Of a stretch of 64,000 bases of DNA, positions 35,418 to 49,521 are shown piece by piece (the first letter of the stretch is position 1; each line of letters opens with the position of its first letter). The notes below the pieces were generated by a model. That model was not told where the DNA came from. It did not search any database and saw nothing but the letters and a program-made list of their open reading frames with translations. The position numbers and the translations under genes are program-made. The stretch lies in NCBI GenBank assembly GCA_022578965.1, contig MU400609.1, forward strand, positions 1-64,000, in the 5' to 3' direction. This DNA is from Xylaria sp. FL1777. Taxonomy: Eukaryota > Ascomycota > Sordariomycetes > Xylariales > Xylariaceae.

Positions 35418-37325
35418 AGGGCACTCGACTATAATTGATTGGTCTTGCGTCCAGTGCGTGCGCTCTCCTAAGAGGGACTGGGTTGTGATGATTATACCCA
35501 AGAAATGATCTCCTCGGGGGTGCGATTGATTTTGTGGTTGTAAAGCGCTTATGAGCTATGGCATGATATCCCTCATCACTTTTTGTATAAATATACTCAT
35601 CAAACACAATCTTGGAACACATACATATTACATGTTACTTGGGGTCTATAACGACTTTCATGGTGGCGTAGATCATGATCGACTATGAGCGAGGGGGGTG
35701 ATCGTCATGCGTCGTCAGATCATTTATGCCCGCCTGGAGTTGCCCCTCAGCCAGCTCGCGAGCAAATACCGACCCATGCAGACCACGCCTCGTTCATCAA
35801 CCTGAAGCTGGTCTCCTATTCCATGGCCAACGAGGATATCTCGCTTAGCACAGACGAAAATCCATGATTCGCGATTAACGCCAGGGTCATGCCCACTTAT
35901 GATCAGATGAAACGGATGGATATCCTAGAACGACAGGGCTACAATACAGACACCTTTACTTCGGCCGTTTAATCCCCATGCCTTTTGCTTCGTCTGAGAC
36001 GGTTTGTTCCGGAGGGATTCGTCATCAACGTGGCCAACTCATTCGACCGGGGATCAGAAGTTGATGGAAAGTTCAAGCGAGCGCGTTATGCATAGACATA
36101 TTCATGGTATTATGGTGCCCGGTACTATCGCTACCAGCCTTTTAATATCTTCTCTAGACAGATTCGTCTTGCACTTGAGTGTCTGCTAGGGAATAATGCA
36201 AGAGGAGCGAAAAGCTACAGGATTATGATTAAAAAAAACTTGCTTGACGCTGTTGGTATAAGTCTAAAGTTAGAGATTTACCGTTGCCCTAAGCGCCAAC
36301 TAGATATCCCACGAATCGCAACGGTCCGCCGATGTGGACTTATACCCCTGGACCCGAAACAACGGGACCTTGGCCCCTTACCAGCTCCACCGCGCTGAAC
36401 CAGACCGGGATGCTCGAATGTATTCTCGCGGCTCCTAGCGTACATACGCTATTCGTAAGTATACTAGTCTATCCGTGAAGACTGACGACTTCACCACAAC
36501 CCCTATAATCTCGTCAGATCAAGACCCAGCAACTTGGTCTAAGCGGTGTACTATCTCATCCATGCGCCTGGAATGTCGACCCGAATTCCCGGCTCTCTAC
36601 TGTGTTAGTGGAGGTGGTGCCTCTGTTCTAGAGCCGGCGCTCCATGCTGGCTTGGGCCTGCTCCCGGTCATCGAGAGTCTCCATCTTCGAGTTAACGTCA
36701 TCAGGCGCCCAGATCAGATTACCTTGGCATGATATTTCGAATGAAGGAGTAACCGAATGCTACCAGCAACGTGGTGCGACCGTTATCCCACTTACACCCC
36801 TGACAAGTGCTTGTATGCACAGGACTAAGTATGATTCCGCCCTCGAATGGACCGTCATCACTAATCGTCCCCATATGATGAAGCTGCGGAAGAGCCTCAC
36901 ACGGCTCGGTTGGCTATCAGTGGAGCTTTCGATGATTGCGTTCTAGTGTACAAGGGAGCCCCCGAGGGTACGCAAGCGCGAGCCGTGAGTTGCCATCTAG
37001 TGATGCTACGCTGGGGGCACAACTATATAATGACGAGGCAGTCCTCGTTGCTGAGTCTCCTTTCTTCTTTTCACCACCGCTAACCATCGGTTTCTCGAAG
37101 TCGAGCTTCTTTCTTTCTCACGTTCCATTCGTTCACCTGTCTCTCATTACTGCCGTTCTTTCTTCCTCCTGGTGAGAATTATATCTCCGGATCTCGACCG
37201 ATTCCGACTCTTTCTGTCATCATCACTCTCTCAGATTATCTTAGTTCTCTGGTACGGATTTAACCTTACCAACGACCGCTTCTTTTTGAGAAAATTTGAC
37301 CAAGCTCTCAAGAGTAACCGACAAG
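35418..37325. other. Long gap with possible decayed coding sequence
   Basis: About 1.9 kb. Short protein-like pieces occur on the plus strand, such as MPTYDQMKRMDILERQGYNT near 35.9 kb, VPEGFVINVANSFDRG near 36.0 kb and TYTPGPETTGPWPLTSST near 36.34 kb. They are in different frames and broken by stops. I do not recognise the family. The last 400 bp are pyrimidine-rich with TATATAA at about 37,023, and probably form the promoter and leader of the LPMO gene. Confidence 0.35.
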
Positions 37326-38552
37326 ATGAACAACTTCCGATCTTCCTCGCTGCTCGCAGCTTTAACTACTGCCGTCAGCGTTGCTGCTCATGGGCATGTT
37401 TCTAACATCGTTATCAATGGTGTCTCCTACCAGACCTACGACCCTACCGTATTCCCCTACCAGTCCGACCCGCCAACAGTCGTAGGGTGGACTGCGGCTG
37501 ACACTGACAACGGCTTTGTGGACCCGACTACATACACCAGCGGCGACATCGTCTGCCACAAATCAGCCACGCCCGCCGGTGGCTTCGCTCAGGTCGCAGC
37601 GGGCGACAGCATCTCGATCCAGTGGAACACGTGGCCCGACTCGCACAAGGGCCCCATGATGGACTATCTCGCCGCATGCAACGGCGATTGCTCAAGCGTC
37701 GACAAGACGACGCTGGAATTCTTCAAGATCGACGAGGCCGGCATCCTCGACTCGTCCTCCGCGCCGGGCACCTGGGCCTCCGACGTGATGATCGGCAACA
37801 ACAACACCTGGCTCGTGCAGATCCCCGCCAACCTCAAGGCGGGCAACTACGTGCTGCGCCACGAGACCATCGCGCTGCACTCGGCGGGCTCGGAGAACGG
37901 CGCCCAGAACTACCCGCAGTGCTTCAACCTCGAGGTCACGGGCAGCGGAACCGAGGTGCCGGCCGGCGTCCTCGCCACGGAGCTGTACACGTCCACCGAC
38001 CCCGGCATCGAGGTCAACATCTACGTCTCGGGCCTGGACTACCAGATCCCGGGGCCTACCCTGATCTCCGGCGTCTCCAGCACCGTCGCGCAGGTCAGTT
38101 CGACCATCACCGCCTCCGCGAGCGCGACGGTGGGAAGCGGTTCCGGTTCCGGTTCTGGTTCCAGCGCCACCACTACCACAGCCGCCTCTTCTTCCACTTC
38201 CACAACCGTCGCTGCGTCTTCCACTAGCGTTGCGACTTCATCGACCGCCGCCCAGCCCACCACGACGCTAGTGACATCCACCAGGGCCGCCACGTCCCCG
38301 TCCCCATCGACGACGACGGTGGCTCCCACGACCACGGCCTCGTCCACGGCCACCAAGACGCAGACCGGCGCCGTCGCCGGCCAGACGCTCTACGGCCAGT
38401 GCGGCGGCGTCAACTGGACCGGCGCCACGACTTGCGCCGAGGGCACCTGCACCGAGTACAACACGTACTACTCGCAGTGCGTCGAGGCCGCGGTCGCCGC
38501 GGCGGCGGTGGGGAGCAGCAGCAGCAGCAGCAGCTGTTCGGGGTCTAAGTGA
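37326..38552 (+). CDS. AA9 lytic polysaccharide monooxygenase with CBM1
   Basis: Single exon, 408 residues. The signal peptide (1-21) ends before H22 in AHGHVSN. H22 thus becomes the N-terminal His of the copper histidine brace, and the second His is H107 in [10 protein letters not shown]. The later [11 protein letters not shown] supplies the axial-side Gln and Tyr. The catalytic domain is followed by a Ser/Thr linker of about 100 residues and a CBM1 (about 352-386, YGQCGG, WTGATTC, YYSQC). These enzymes oxidatively cleave cellulose or xylan-coated cellulose outside the cell. Unusually, 22 residues follow the CBM1: an Ala-rich piece, then [12 protein letters not shown] encoded by an AGC repeat. 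The ATG chosen is the first in frame. Confidence 0.93.
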   Translation: MNNFRSSSLLAALTTAVSVAAHGHVSNIVINGVSYQTYDPTVFPYQSDPPTVVGWTAADTDNGFVDPTTYTSGDIVCHKSATPAGGFAQVAAGDSISIQWNTWPDSHKGPMMDYLAACNGDCSSVDKTTLEFFKIDEAGILDSSSAPGTWASDVMIGNNNTWLVQIPANLKAGNYVLRHETIALHSAGSENGAQNYPQCFNLEVTGSGTEVPAGVLATELYTSTDPGIEVNIYVSGLDYQIPGPTLISGVSSTVAQVSSTITASASATVGSGSGSGSGSSATTTTAASSSTSTTVAASSTSVATSSTAAQPTTTLVTSTRAATSPSPSTTTVAPTTTASSTATKTQTGAVAGQTLYGQCGGVNWTGATTCAEGTCTEYNTYYSQCVEAAVAAAAVGSSSSSSSCSGSK

Positions 38553-39525
38553 AGATTGCGCACGGGGTAGGTTAAAGCAGGATAGGGTAGGAAGGAAAAG
38601 GGGGAAAAAAGGAGGTGGTGGTGGTGGCTAGACATCTTGACATATTGTCATCTTTCTTGTACGACGAGAGTTTTGGTTCTTTCGAGCGCCTATTGGCTGG
38701 CTGGTCAATGCCATTTCTGTCTTGTTCTTCTTGTACATATTCGCCGCTGTCGCGGTGTTTTCGCCATCTGTGCAGCACCTACCTAGGTAGTTAAGTAAGT
38801 TATACTTGCGAATTAAAAGGAGACTTTAGCGCGGTTAAATCTCTTCAACGAACCTGTGAATCATAAAGCTGCGCTCGCGAATTCTTGTCGGGGGTACCTA
38901 TTAGTAGCGTCTATCAACGACTAAGTTACACTCACTTTAACTGATTAAACTCCGAGGATCTTCCCGGATCGGCGCTGCACCGTTGATCGCGGACCGCCAC
39001 TGGCGGAACGAACCGCGCAAGCAAGCCATCATGCATTTCGGGTTGCATGAATGTTGTATCTGTGTAACGGGAGCAACGTGTCGGTCGATCTATCTTCGAA
39101 GCTCTGAGAAATGACGAACTTTAAAGATTTGTTAGCTACCCTTTTCGGACATTATACTCGAGCTTATTTCCCAGCTGGGTGGATCGCGTATTCATCTCGT
39201 AGCTCCAATGCTCAATATTTGACTCCTAGTTAAAGCATCCAGGACCCCCCGCATTGTACCAAATGTATTGTATGATTTGGCTAGGACTTTAGTAATATCC
39301 CGCCCATCTCCAACGGGATAACGAATTCCGCTGTAGGTACCATACCACCTACCTAATGCAAAGATGCGTCCTTTCGAGAAATGTGACCTTCCTACTACTG
39401 GACCCCGCACATGACAGATGTATGAAAAGTTTGTTGTGCTCAAATAGAATCAAAATGCAATATTGTTTTTTCTTTTCAAGCAGAGATATCCGGGGCTCGA
39501 AGTTGGAAGTTGACTTCTCCTTTTA
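38553..39525. other. Intergenic, no gene seen
   Basis: About 970 bp. It contains the perfect 12-bp palindrome CTACCTAGGTAG at 38,779-38,790 and related ACCTACC words near 39,335-39,355. No coding frame is convincing. Confidence 0.45.
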
Positions 39526-40133
39526 ATGAAGGGCCCTGCTCCGATCACTGTCATGGCTCGAACAGCGTGGAGCCTGGGCTTGATTTACTTCATCTCTACC
39601 CTGGCCGTAAAGGCCGAGGACGTCTGTGCCGACTTCAAGAGCAGATGCCTCGCATTCAAGCCGGCATCGTCTCTCTCGAACACGACCCTAAACCGCCTTG
39701 AATATGTACCAGCGGGGACGAATATAGCGTTTCCAGATAATGACCCGTCGTGTGGAAGGACTAGCCAGATCGTCAACGTCAATATATGTCGGGTCGCGCT
39801 ATCGGTCCCGACGTCGCAGCGGTCGGGGTTTAATTACGAGTTATGGCTTCCTGAGACTTGGAATGGGAGGACATTGGCAACTGGGAATGGCGGTCTTGAT
39901 GGGTGTCAGTCGACTTGAGTGAAGGGTTGGCGTGCGTGTCTAACTTCGGACAGGCATCAAGTATGAAGATATTGCGTACGGGGCTGCTAACGGTTTCTCA
40001 AGGTATAGCTCACTTAAGAGAATTATGAATAACTGGGCATAACTAATTAATTTACAGTATGTACCGATATTTTCTTTATAAAAGCCCGTTTACACGGTTT
40101 AGAATTGGACCTCCCGCGTCCCTTTTTTTTCAT

Positions 40134-40180
<47 letters not shown>

Positions 40181-41512
40181 CAAAAAAAAGGGATATACAG
40201 ACTACCTAATTGCAAGAAATATTAATATGGATTAGGCTTCGGCACAAACAATGGTCACAACGGAAGTAGTGGCGCGGCCTTCTACCAGAACGACGATGTT
40301 GTGATTGATTTTAGCTGGAGAGCGTGGGTGCCCAACTATTAGCTCGTTAGATAGACGCCTGACTAACTTTCTAGACTCCATACCTCCGTTGAAATTGGAA
40401 AGAAGCTCACATCGCTTTTCTACGATGAACAGGCTGGGAAATCATATTACATAGGGTGCTCTTTGGGTGGTCGTCAAGGAATTGGAAATGCAGAGAAATT
40501 TCCTAAGGATTTTGACGGCATTGTGGCAGGGGCACCTGCTGTCGACTTCAACAGCCTTTACTCTTGGAGGGCTAGTTTCTTCCCCAAGACTGGAAATATA
40601 GGATCTCCGGGGTTCATATCCCCCGATACCTGGAAGACAACAATACACAATGAGGTTCTCAGACAATGCGATACCATCGATGGGGTCGAGGATGGCATCA
40701 TTGAAGATCCGACACTATGCCACATCGACACCCAGCGGCTCCTATGTGGACATAACAACAGCACTTCGACAGATTGCCTTGTTGCAGCCCAGGTGAAGAT
40801 AGTCCAGACTATATTCGAAGACTACCTCTGGCCTAACGGTACGCTTCTATACCCGCGGGTGAATCCAGGAGGAGAATTGTTAGCGGCAAATGGGCTCTAC
40901 TCCGGGAACGCTTACAGTCCGTCAGCGGACTGGTTCAAGTACGTCATACTCGGGCAACCATCCTGGGACCCGGCTACGTACACGCAAGACGATGCACTCC
41001 TTGCTGTCCAGAAGAACCCGGCAGACATAGACACTTGGCCATCCTCGCTAGCGGCGTTTCAAGAGCACGGTGGCAAGCTCATTTCATACCATGGGCAGCA
41101 AGACCAACAAATCAGCAGCTTCAATTCAATTCGCTTCTGGCAGAGATTAGCGATTGGTGTAGGCTACGATCTAGACAAGATGGATGCGTTCTACCGTCTG
41201 TTCCGGATCCCGGGCATGAACCATTGTGGTACTGGCCCAGGGGCTTGGACTATCGGTCAAGGCGGGAGTGCCCCTGCATATGGCATCCCCTTTGATAAAG
41301 ACCATAATGTCCTTGCGGCTATAGTCGATTGGGTCGAGAAGGGAGTAGCTCCGGACGAAATCATAGGGACCAAGTTCAATGATGACAGTGTTGACGAAGG
41401 GATCATGTATCAACACCGTCATTGCAAGTACCCTTACCGAAGCACGTATTCAGGCGATAGAGACCCCTTGGATGTGAACAGTTGGCACTGTGTCAATTTT
41501 GGTGGTTATTAA
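39526..41512 (+). CDS. Tannase-family feruloyl esterase, secreted
   Basis: Exons 39526-39904, 39954 to about 40002, 40236-40323 and 40375-41512 cover a protein of about 530-550 residues. A second in-frame ATG at 39553 gives a cleaner signal peptide. The catalytic triad is visible: Ser in YYIGCSLGGRQG, Asp in HGQQDQQ and His in GMNHCGTGPG. Cys residues beside the Ser and His form the bond typical of this family. It cleaves ferulic or gallic esters, here plausibly from feruloylated arabinoxylan. The second intron is odd. A normal 55-nt intron would end at 40057, but about 180 bp with a 45-T run follow before GTNNGHNG resumes. Joining 40002 to 40236 shifts frame by one, while a weak donor at 39993 restores it. 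The gene may be disturbed by an insertion here. Confidence 0.82.
40136..40180. repeat. 45-bp poly-T tract in intron
   Basis: An uninterrupted T run, preceded by CCCTTTTTTTTCATTC and followed by CAAAAAAAAGGG, so the edges can pair. It lies in the oversized second intron of the tannase-family gene. Its length is likely to be misassembled or polymorphic. Confidence 0.85.
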
Positions 41513-42122
41513 GTAGAGAACATGAGACTCCCGTTCTAATTAAGAGTGTCTTCTATGTGTTGAGTGTGACACATTTCTGCTGCGCGGGAGTGCATATTGC
41601 GGCGAAAATGTTTCATCCGAGCCCATTTCACACTCTTCTTAGGCTGGAGCAGAAGATTTAATGACTAAATACTTCATAGACACCATATGTGCCTGTTTCT
41701 CCTTAACCTAGCCCTAGATAAGGCGAACAGCACGATCTTGCTTCTATAAAGATGAGACACAAAACAGATGTGCCATAAAAATGCATGTAATCAAAAACTA
41801 GAGACGAAAGACTTGACCTTTGAAGTCCTTGCTATAGTTAGATTTCTGTGGTCTACGCGCTTGCCAGTACTATTGCGGTGGACTATAACGCGGAAAGTGT
41901 ATGGATGTTCAGGTACTCAGGTGCTGTATTTGCATGTATATGGGGTCTATAAGTATCTATGAGTATTAGCCTTATCTGCGTTCGCACATGTCTGGCATGG
42001 GCCGATATCGTGTAGCCAAATCGTACAAGATAGTCTTCGAACGCATCTTCAATGCATTCCCTAAACTCTATAGCATGATTCTTTATTAGGGATAGATGAT
42101 TGAGCTCGTGACCTCATTGGCC
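41513..42122. other. Intergenic between convergent genes
   Basis: About 610 bp between the tannase-family gene and the convergent transporter gene. No coding frame or structured RNA was recognised. Confidence 0.5.
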
Positions 42123-43948
42123 TTACTCATGTACCCTGATAGAGAATACGGTCACTAAGGCCGAAGCAAAGAGTATGGACGCGAATGCATAGGGGAGTCC
42201 GAGCCACAACCCCCCTAAACTTATACCCCAGCGGAACGCCCACGCCATCCCTGGCCCTGCCAAGAGACTGCCTATGCCTTCCAATACGGAGATCATTGCG
42301 TAAAGCCGTGCGATGTCGCTCGTTTGACTTTCGTGGTGCGAGTCAACTAAGAATGTCACGAGACTGCGGATGATGGGCGGAAACCCCGTTCCAAGGGTGT
42401 ACACAACGAGTCCTTGATGGGGGTCAACTATATTTCCCGTATCAGGGAGGTCACCTTGTCTTGAACTTACCAATAATCATAAAAGTAGCGGTAGAGGATG
42501 ACGCTATAATAATACCTCCGACAGTCATGAGCACAATGCTCGCTTGTCCGATCCATAAGTCTCGAGTAGCTGCATGCGTTTTCGCGAGGACGAAGTTGAT
42601 AATGAGGGGTAAAATGACGGTGAATAGCACGATGTTTACGCCAGCTCGTAGAGACAAGAGCAGCCCGGCCTGTGCGTTGATTAGACAAGAGAAGTATGAG
42701 CATGGCGGAGCACGCGCACCTGAGATAAATCCCAGCCATATCTTTTCGAAACATATTGAAAGAGAACGTTGCTGGATTGACGTCCGACTTTCGAGACCAA
42801 GAAAGTGAAAACTAAAGCGGCGACAGTTTTATCACGGGTGACGATTGCAAATGATTCTCTGGCCTGTTGGAGCCAGCTTCTTCTACCTACAGCTTCATGG
42901 AGCGATGGGGGTCTTGAGGATGCTGGGGAACTATTCGAGGAGTCGGTCCTAATTTCAGGGCTGGCCACAGGTAGTGTCTCTGGAACGAATAGTGTCATGA
43001 TCGTGGCTAATACCTGGAACCCTACAGCAAGTAGTAGCGGAGTCCATATGTCCCTCTTCATCAGGACGTAGGTAAAGGGAGGTATGAAACATTCCGCAAT
43101 TAGCTCGGCGCAGAAGCGATAGAAAAACACGGTACTTCTGCTCTCGATATTTCAGGTATTAGTTACATCGTCCAAATGATTAGTAACGAAATAAGCATAC
43201 TACCTATAGCAAATCTAAAAGAGACGAAGGGTGATATTACCTTAAGTTAGGTGGTACAACGTCGGCAACAATAGTCGTGACCATGGTCGTCCCGATGGCG
43301 CCACCGCCACCAATAACAAGGAAAAGCGACGAAAGCCATACATATTGCAGAGGCAGATGTAATACTCCGATCTGTCGCCAAGTCGTCAGCCGATACAAGA
43401 ACCAAAAGTAATGAATCATTAAAGTAACAACTTGCGAACAACAGAGTTGAGGCCCACGTCAGGGTGTAGCCAATCATCGCCGTATGCAGAATCCATTTGC
43501 GGCCATATTTGTCGGCGAGGTATCCGAAAGGAAGGGGTAAGAGAATTGCCGGTATGCTGTCGAAAAAGAGCTGCCAGCCCAAGATGGAGGCAACCTCATC
43601 TTGGACCGGATTGACCTTACACAGCGCCTCGGGGACAGAGCCATCCGGCCTGATCACGGAAGGATCATGCTCCAAATAATAACGTGTGCAGGAGACGGAC
43701 TCGAAAAGGCGAACTCGGGGAGCTGCATAGAGATACTCTCCAATCTCAGACACAATCGCGATGACGATGCAGCCAAGCACAACATAGATCCAAGGCCACG
43801 TGCAGCGCGTTTGATGCGACGGCGCGGGAGGTAGTGATTTCACGACATTGTCCCTCGACACGTCCGGCGGTAGAAGGGGTTCTCTCTCCGCATTCCCGTT
43901 TCGCTGGCGGTTGTCAAGCTGCTCATCGTGGTCGCCGTGCTCGACCAT
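42123..43948 (-). CDS. MFS transporter
   Basis: Five exons (43948-43432, 43364-43241, 43137-42720, 42669-42471, 42412-42123) join in frame to 515 residues. After a hydrophilic N-terminus the protein shows about twelve hydrophobic segments, with the loop 2-3 signature GYLADKYGRKW and an ADVVPPNLRS block. A long loop in the middle (SSNSSPASSRPPSLHE) separates the two halves. It belongs to a fungal drug/solute MFS group; the substrate is not predictable. The first intron could be 67 nt (donor GTTGTT) or 31 nt, and the 67-nt version gives the better membrane segment. Its position beside secreted esterases and xylanases allows, but does not show, a role in sugar or phenolic uptake or efflux. Confidence 0.85.
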
Positions 43949-45660
43949 GTCTGTGATCTTGGCAAAAAATGCGATAGGAAAGCCCCTGCTTGCCGTAGTC
44001 GCTTATTCGGAATCGGAGTTGGTTCCTAGACAATGCCGACAAAAAAACTCCGAGCTCCAACTATATCTTGCCACAACCAAGCTTTTATGAGATTTCCCAA
44101 GTCGTGGGTTCTATTGTGTTTCCACTCTATGGAGTGAGTAGTTGAAATTTAGTTTAAAATATAGAACTTAAGAGAATGTATCCATGCCTAGTCCAAGTAA
44201 CATCTTCATTACCTGAAAGTCAAGGAGCTCGAATAGCGTAGTGGTAATGAGAGGACGGCGAGCGGAGACTTGTAGACAGTTACTATGCCTACTTAAGCAT
44301 CTGCCTTTATGCAAGTAATCATTTAGGAGTCGCTGGGTTAGTTTGCCCGGATTTCTGCCTTGAGTTCGGCATAGATTTACGGCGTTAGATCCCCTGCTTA
44401 CCTATCACGACATGCTAGCGTGGCGCGAAGTGCTAATATTCCACGAAACACTACCTACCACCTTCAGTCGTTTCCATGAATTTCAACTAGCTTGCAGTCC
44501 ATCCCTTCGCCAGGAGAGCCAGCCCAGTTTCCCGGGGAAGAATGCTCTTGTCGTGGCGTTCTAGTAGTCCTTGTACTTCTCCAAGACCCCCGGAGCCCGG
44601 TAGCTTGGCATTCCGGTAAGCTGTTGTGACATCAGAGGATCGGCCGACGCGACTGCAGCATAGAACCAACTGTAGGTTGACCGTCACCTGGAGCACTACA
44701 CGGCTTTCGAAGACGACATTGCGTCCTCACTTTCGCATCTGCGGCCTGTTGCCTACATCATCCTGCGTACATGTAGATAAAAACCAACAACCCGTAGATC
44801 CAGATATCGACCAATAGCACCTATGCGGGGATTGCGAAGCGGATGTGACGTCATAAGCTTTACTTACGTCATGTTGTAAGAATAATAAATATAATAAATG
44901 AATAAAGTGATAAATAGCTATAGATATAGAAATAGAATGGAAAGGAAAAGTGAATGAACATATAACACCAGCGATTTGCTAGTCCTCACCAATTCGACGG
45001 TAGAGAAGCCAAGCCTTGGATAAGGAACAACACGCAGCATTATATGATTGGCTTTTTACCTGCCCAGGTGCTGTTACACAGAAACACTGTAGCTACCATA
45101 TATCTAGGTACTTACAGAGGCTAGGCCATACCTCTTTACGTACCTGTAGGATTGTACCTTGAAGGGACTACGGATGACAAACCTCACCTTCCCCAAACTT
45201 TTCATGGCAAGCTTCATTGAGAAATACGCCGATGACGAATTTCGATCAGATGACACTTTCCATATCTTCACACCACTCACACGATCATGTAGCTCCTCGC
45301 TCTTTTATTCAATTCTCTTTCACTCCCCAGAAACCTACCTTCTATCTGTCTCCATCCCTTTCACCTCATTACTTCTTGAATGTCTTTGGTATCACCTTTG
45401 GCCAGCATCACTTACAATATTCACAAGCTCGGATACGTAGCTCATCAGAAGACCGTTTGCAAACTGCATCTTCTGCACCACCCCTTAAAGACACGCATCA
45501 CACGGGGCTCTATACTTCTCTGTGCACTTACCTCAACTATTTGCGTTACCGAACAGAATATTGCCATTACTAGCTGCGGGTAGGAGAGCATTCTTTTTAG
45601 CCCGCTGTCCTCATCGACTACCTAACCTTGGTCTTAATAGGACCCGCTATTTTCTCAACA
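43949..45660. other. Intergenic, no gene seen
   Basis: About 1.7 kb. Only short frames without recognisable motifs occur. An AT-rich patch at about 44,875-44,950 and TCTAGGTACTTAC near 45,103 are the only features noted. Confidence 0.45.
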
Positions 45661-46482
45661 ATGAACACTGAAAAGGACCCTGCAGGGCCCCTCCGGCATA
45701 CCTGCTTCGAGTTTGAGAGATTTCTGATGGATTTAAACCTCGACACGGTGCACCTCGTGCGACTGGAGGGAGGAGAAAGAGATTATCTCCAGCAACTTGA
45801 GGAGCTGAATAACCAGCATATCGAACATCTCAAGGCACGGACAGCCCGAGGTACCCACGTGCCCGAGGATCTCACGAAACTTAATACACAGAGAAAGGGG
45901 CTGGAATACAAACTTGAAGAACAGTACAAGGAACGCATCGAACTAATGCAGCAACTGGACCATTTCACCCTGAGGGAACTTCGGGCACTAAAATTTGGCC
46001 TACTGAATGATTAGAATAAATTCACCGAAAACAAGGTAGCAGGGAAAGGTGTCCCCGAGCTTCATGAGAGGTTATGGAGCCTTGAAAACAGCATCGAAAA
46101 GTCAATAGAGCATTTATCAAGATACTTGGGACCGGACAATGTCCTGGCGAGTACAGGGGAGCCTCAGAAGCCGCAGGAGCCAGGAGACAACCCAGCGGCA
46201 AACCAGCAGCCGACTGATGAGTCGCTGGGCGCACAGATATCTCCTGGGCTACTGGGGCAGCAACGCCGATTCAGAGAGGGATTAAACACTCTAGATGAGT
46301 TCGCGAAGCAGATACGACAGAACATGGAAATGGATTGGAAAGGTTGGAGAAGTTGGGATGCACAGGCGCTCGAGGAGCTAAAAGGGCTAGACCGCAAAGT
46401 CAAAACGAAACTAGTAAATTTACAGGGGTTAAAACGCGGCTTGGAGGAGGAATTTCAATCGATTAAAGGGTCGTTCACCTGA
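45661..46482 (+). pseudogene. Coiled-coil protein gene split by an in-frame TAG
   Basis: From ATG 45661 the frame runs 117 codons to TAG at 46012-46014, then stays open in the same frame for another 155 codons to a stop at 46482. Both halves are Glu/Lys/Leu/Gln-rich with heptad-like spacing (LQQLEELNNQHIEHL, YKLEEQYKERIELMQQL; then LHERLWSLENSIEKS, LKGLDRKVKTKLVNL), so they read as one coiled-coil protein of about 273 residues. CAG to TAG is a single C-to-T step. It may be a recent nonsense mutation, a polymorphism, or programmed readthrough. I do not recognise the family. Confidence 0.55.
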
Positions 46483-47129
46483 ACATGACCGTGAACAAAG
46501 ACCCGAACAAAGCCGGCAAAGCGCAGGATTGTTACAGGCCGAGCGACTTCTACCAAAATACCACCAGGAGAGGAAAATGACATAGAGGAGTTAGAGTGAA
46601 CATATTGCTAAGTATAGCATTCTAGTGAAGTAGGGGTATACCATACTCAGCAAAGCGAGATTATTGGAATGGAAGAAGACGTTGAGTGTGGCCAGTGGAG
46701 GAAGGATAGGGGGTTCTTTCGAGAACAGATAACTTTAGCGATTCGGTCCAAGGAACCAATAGTTTCCTTAATCTGCTATTAGGCATTACTAGTACGGTTA
46801 ACACATATATTTTTATGATTATTACTAGCTAGCGAGATACGTTTATTGCAAGATAATTCGTCGCAAATACAGCCAATAAATACGCTTTTAATATATCTAC
46901 GTGTGATCGATATTATGAGAATGGGTTATATATATAGTATATGTACTTCACGATTAACTCGCAAGAATATGTACCTAACAAAATTGCTATCTGTAAACAA
47001 TTTGGCCTAGCGTAAGGCAAGCGTCATTGCTTGACGCCTTTTGATTTCTTGTTTGGCAAAGCTCCCTAGACCATAACAAGTGAGCTTCCTCCCGACTTCA
47101 GAGCCAACTGCTGTCAGCTACGGAAGAAT
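46483..47129. other. Intergenic, no gene seen
   Basis: About 650 bp between the coiled-coil gene and the convergent xylanase gene. The middle is AT-rich. No coding frame. Confidence 0.5.

Positions 47130-49521
<2,392 letters not shown>

Noticed and set aside
46012..46014. Programmed stop-codon readthrough as the main reading of the TAG
   Set aside because: The context TAG-AAT is not a known efficient readthrough context, and a single C-to-T change from CAG is simpler.
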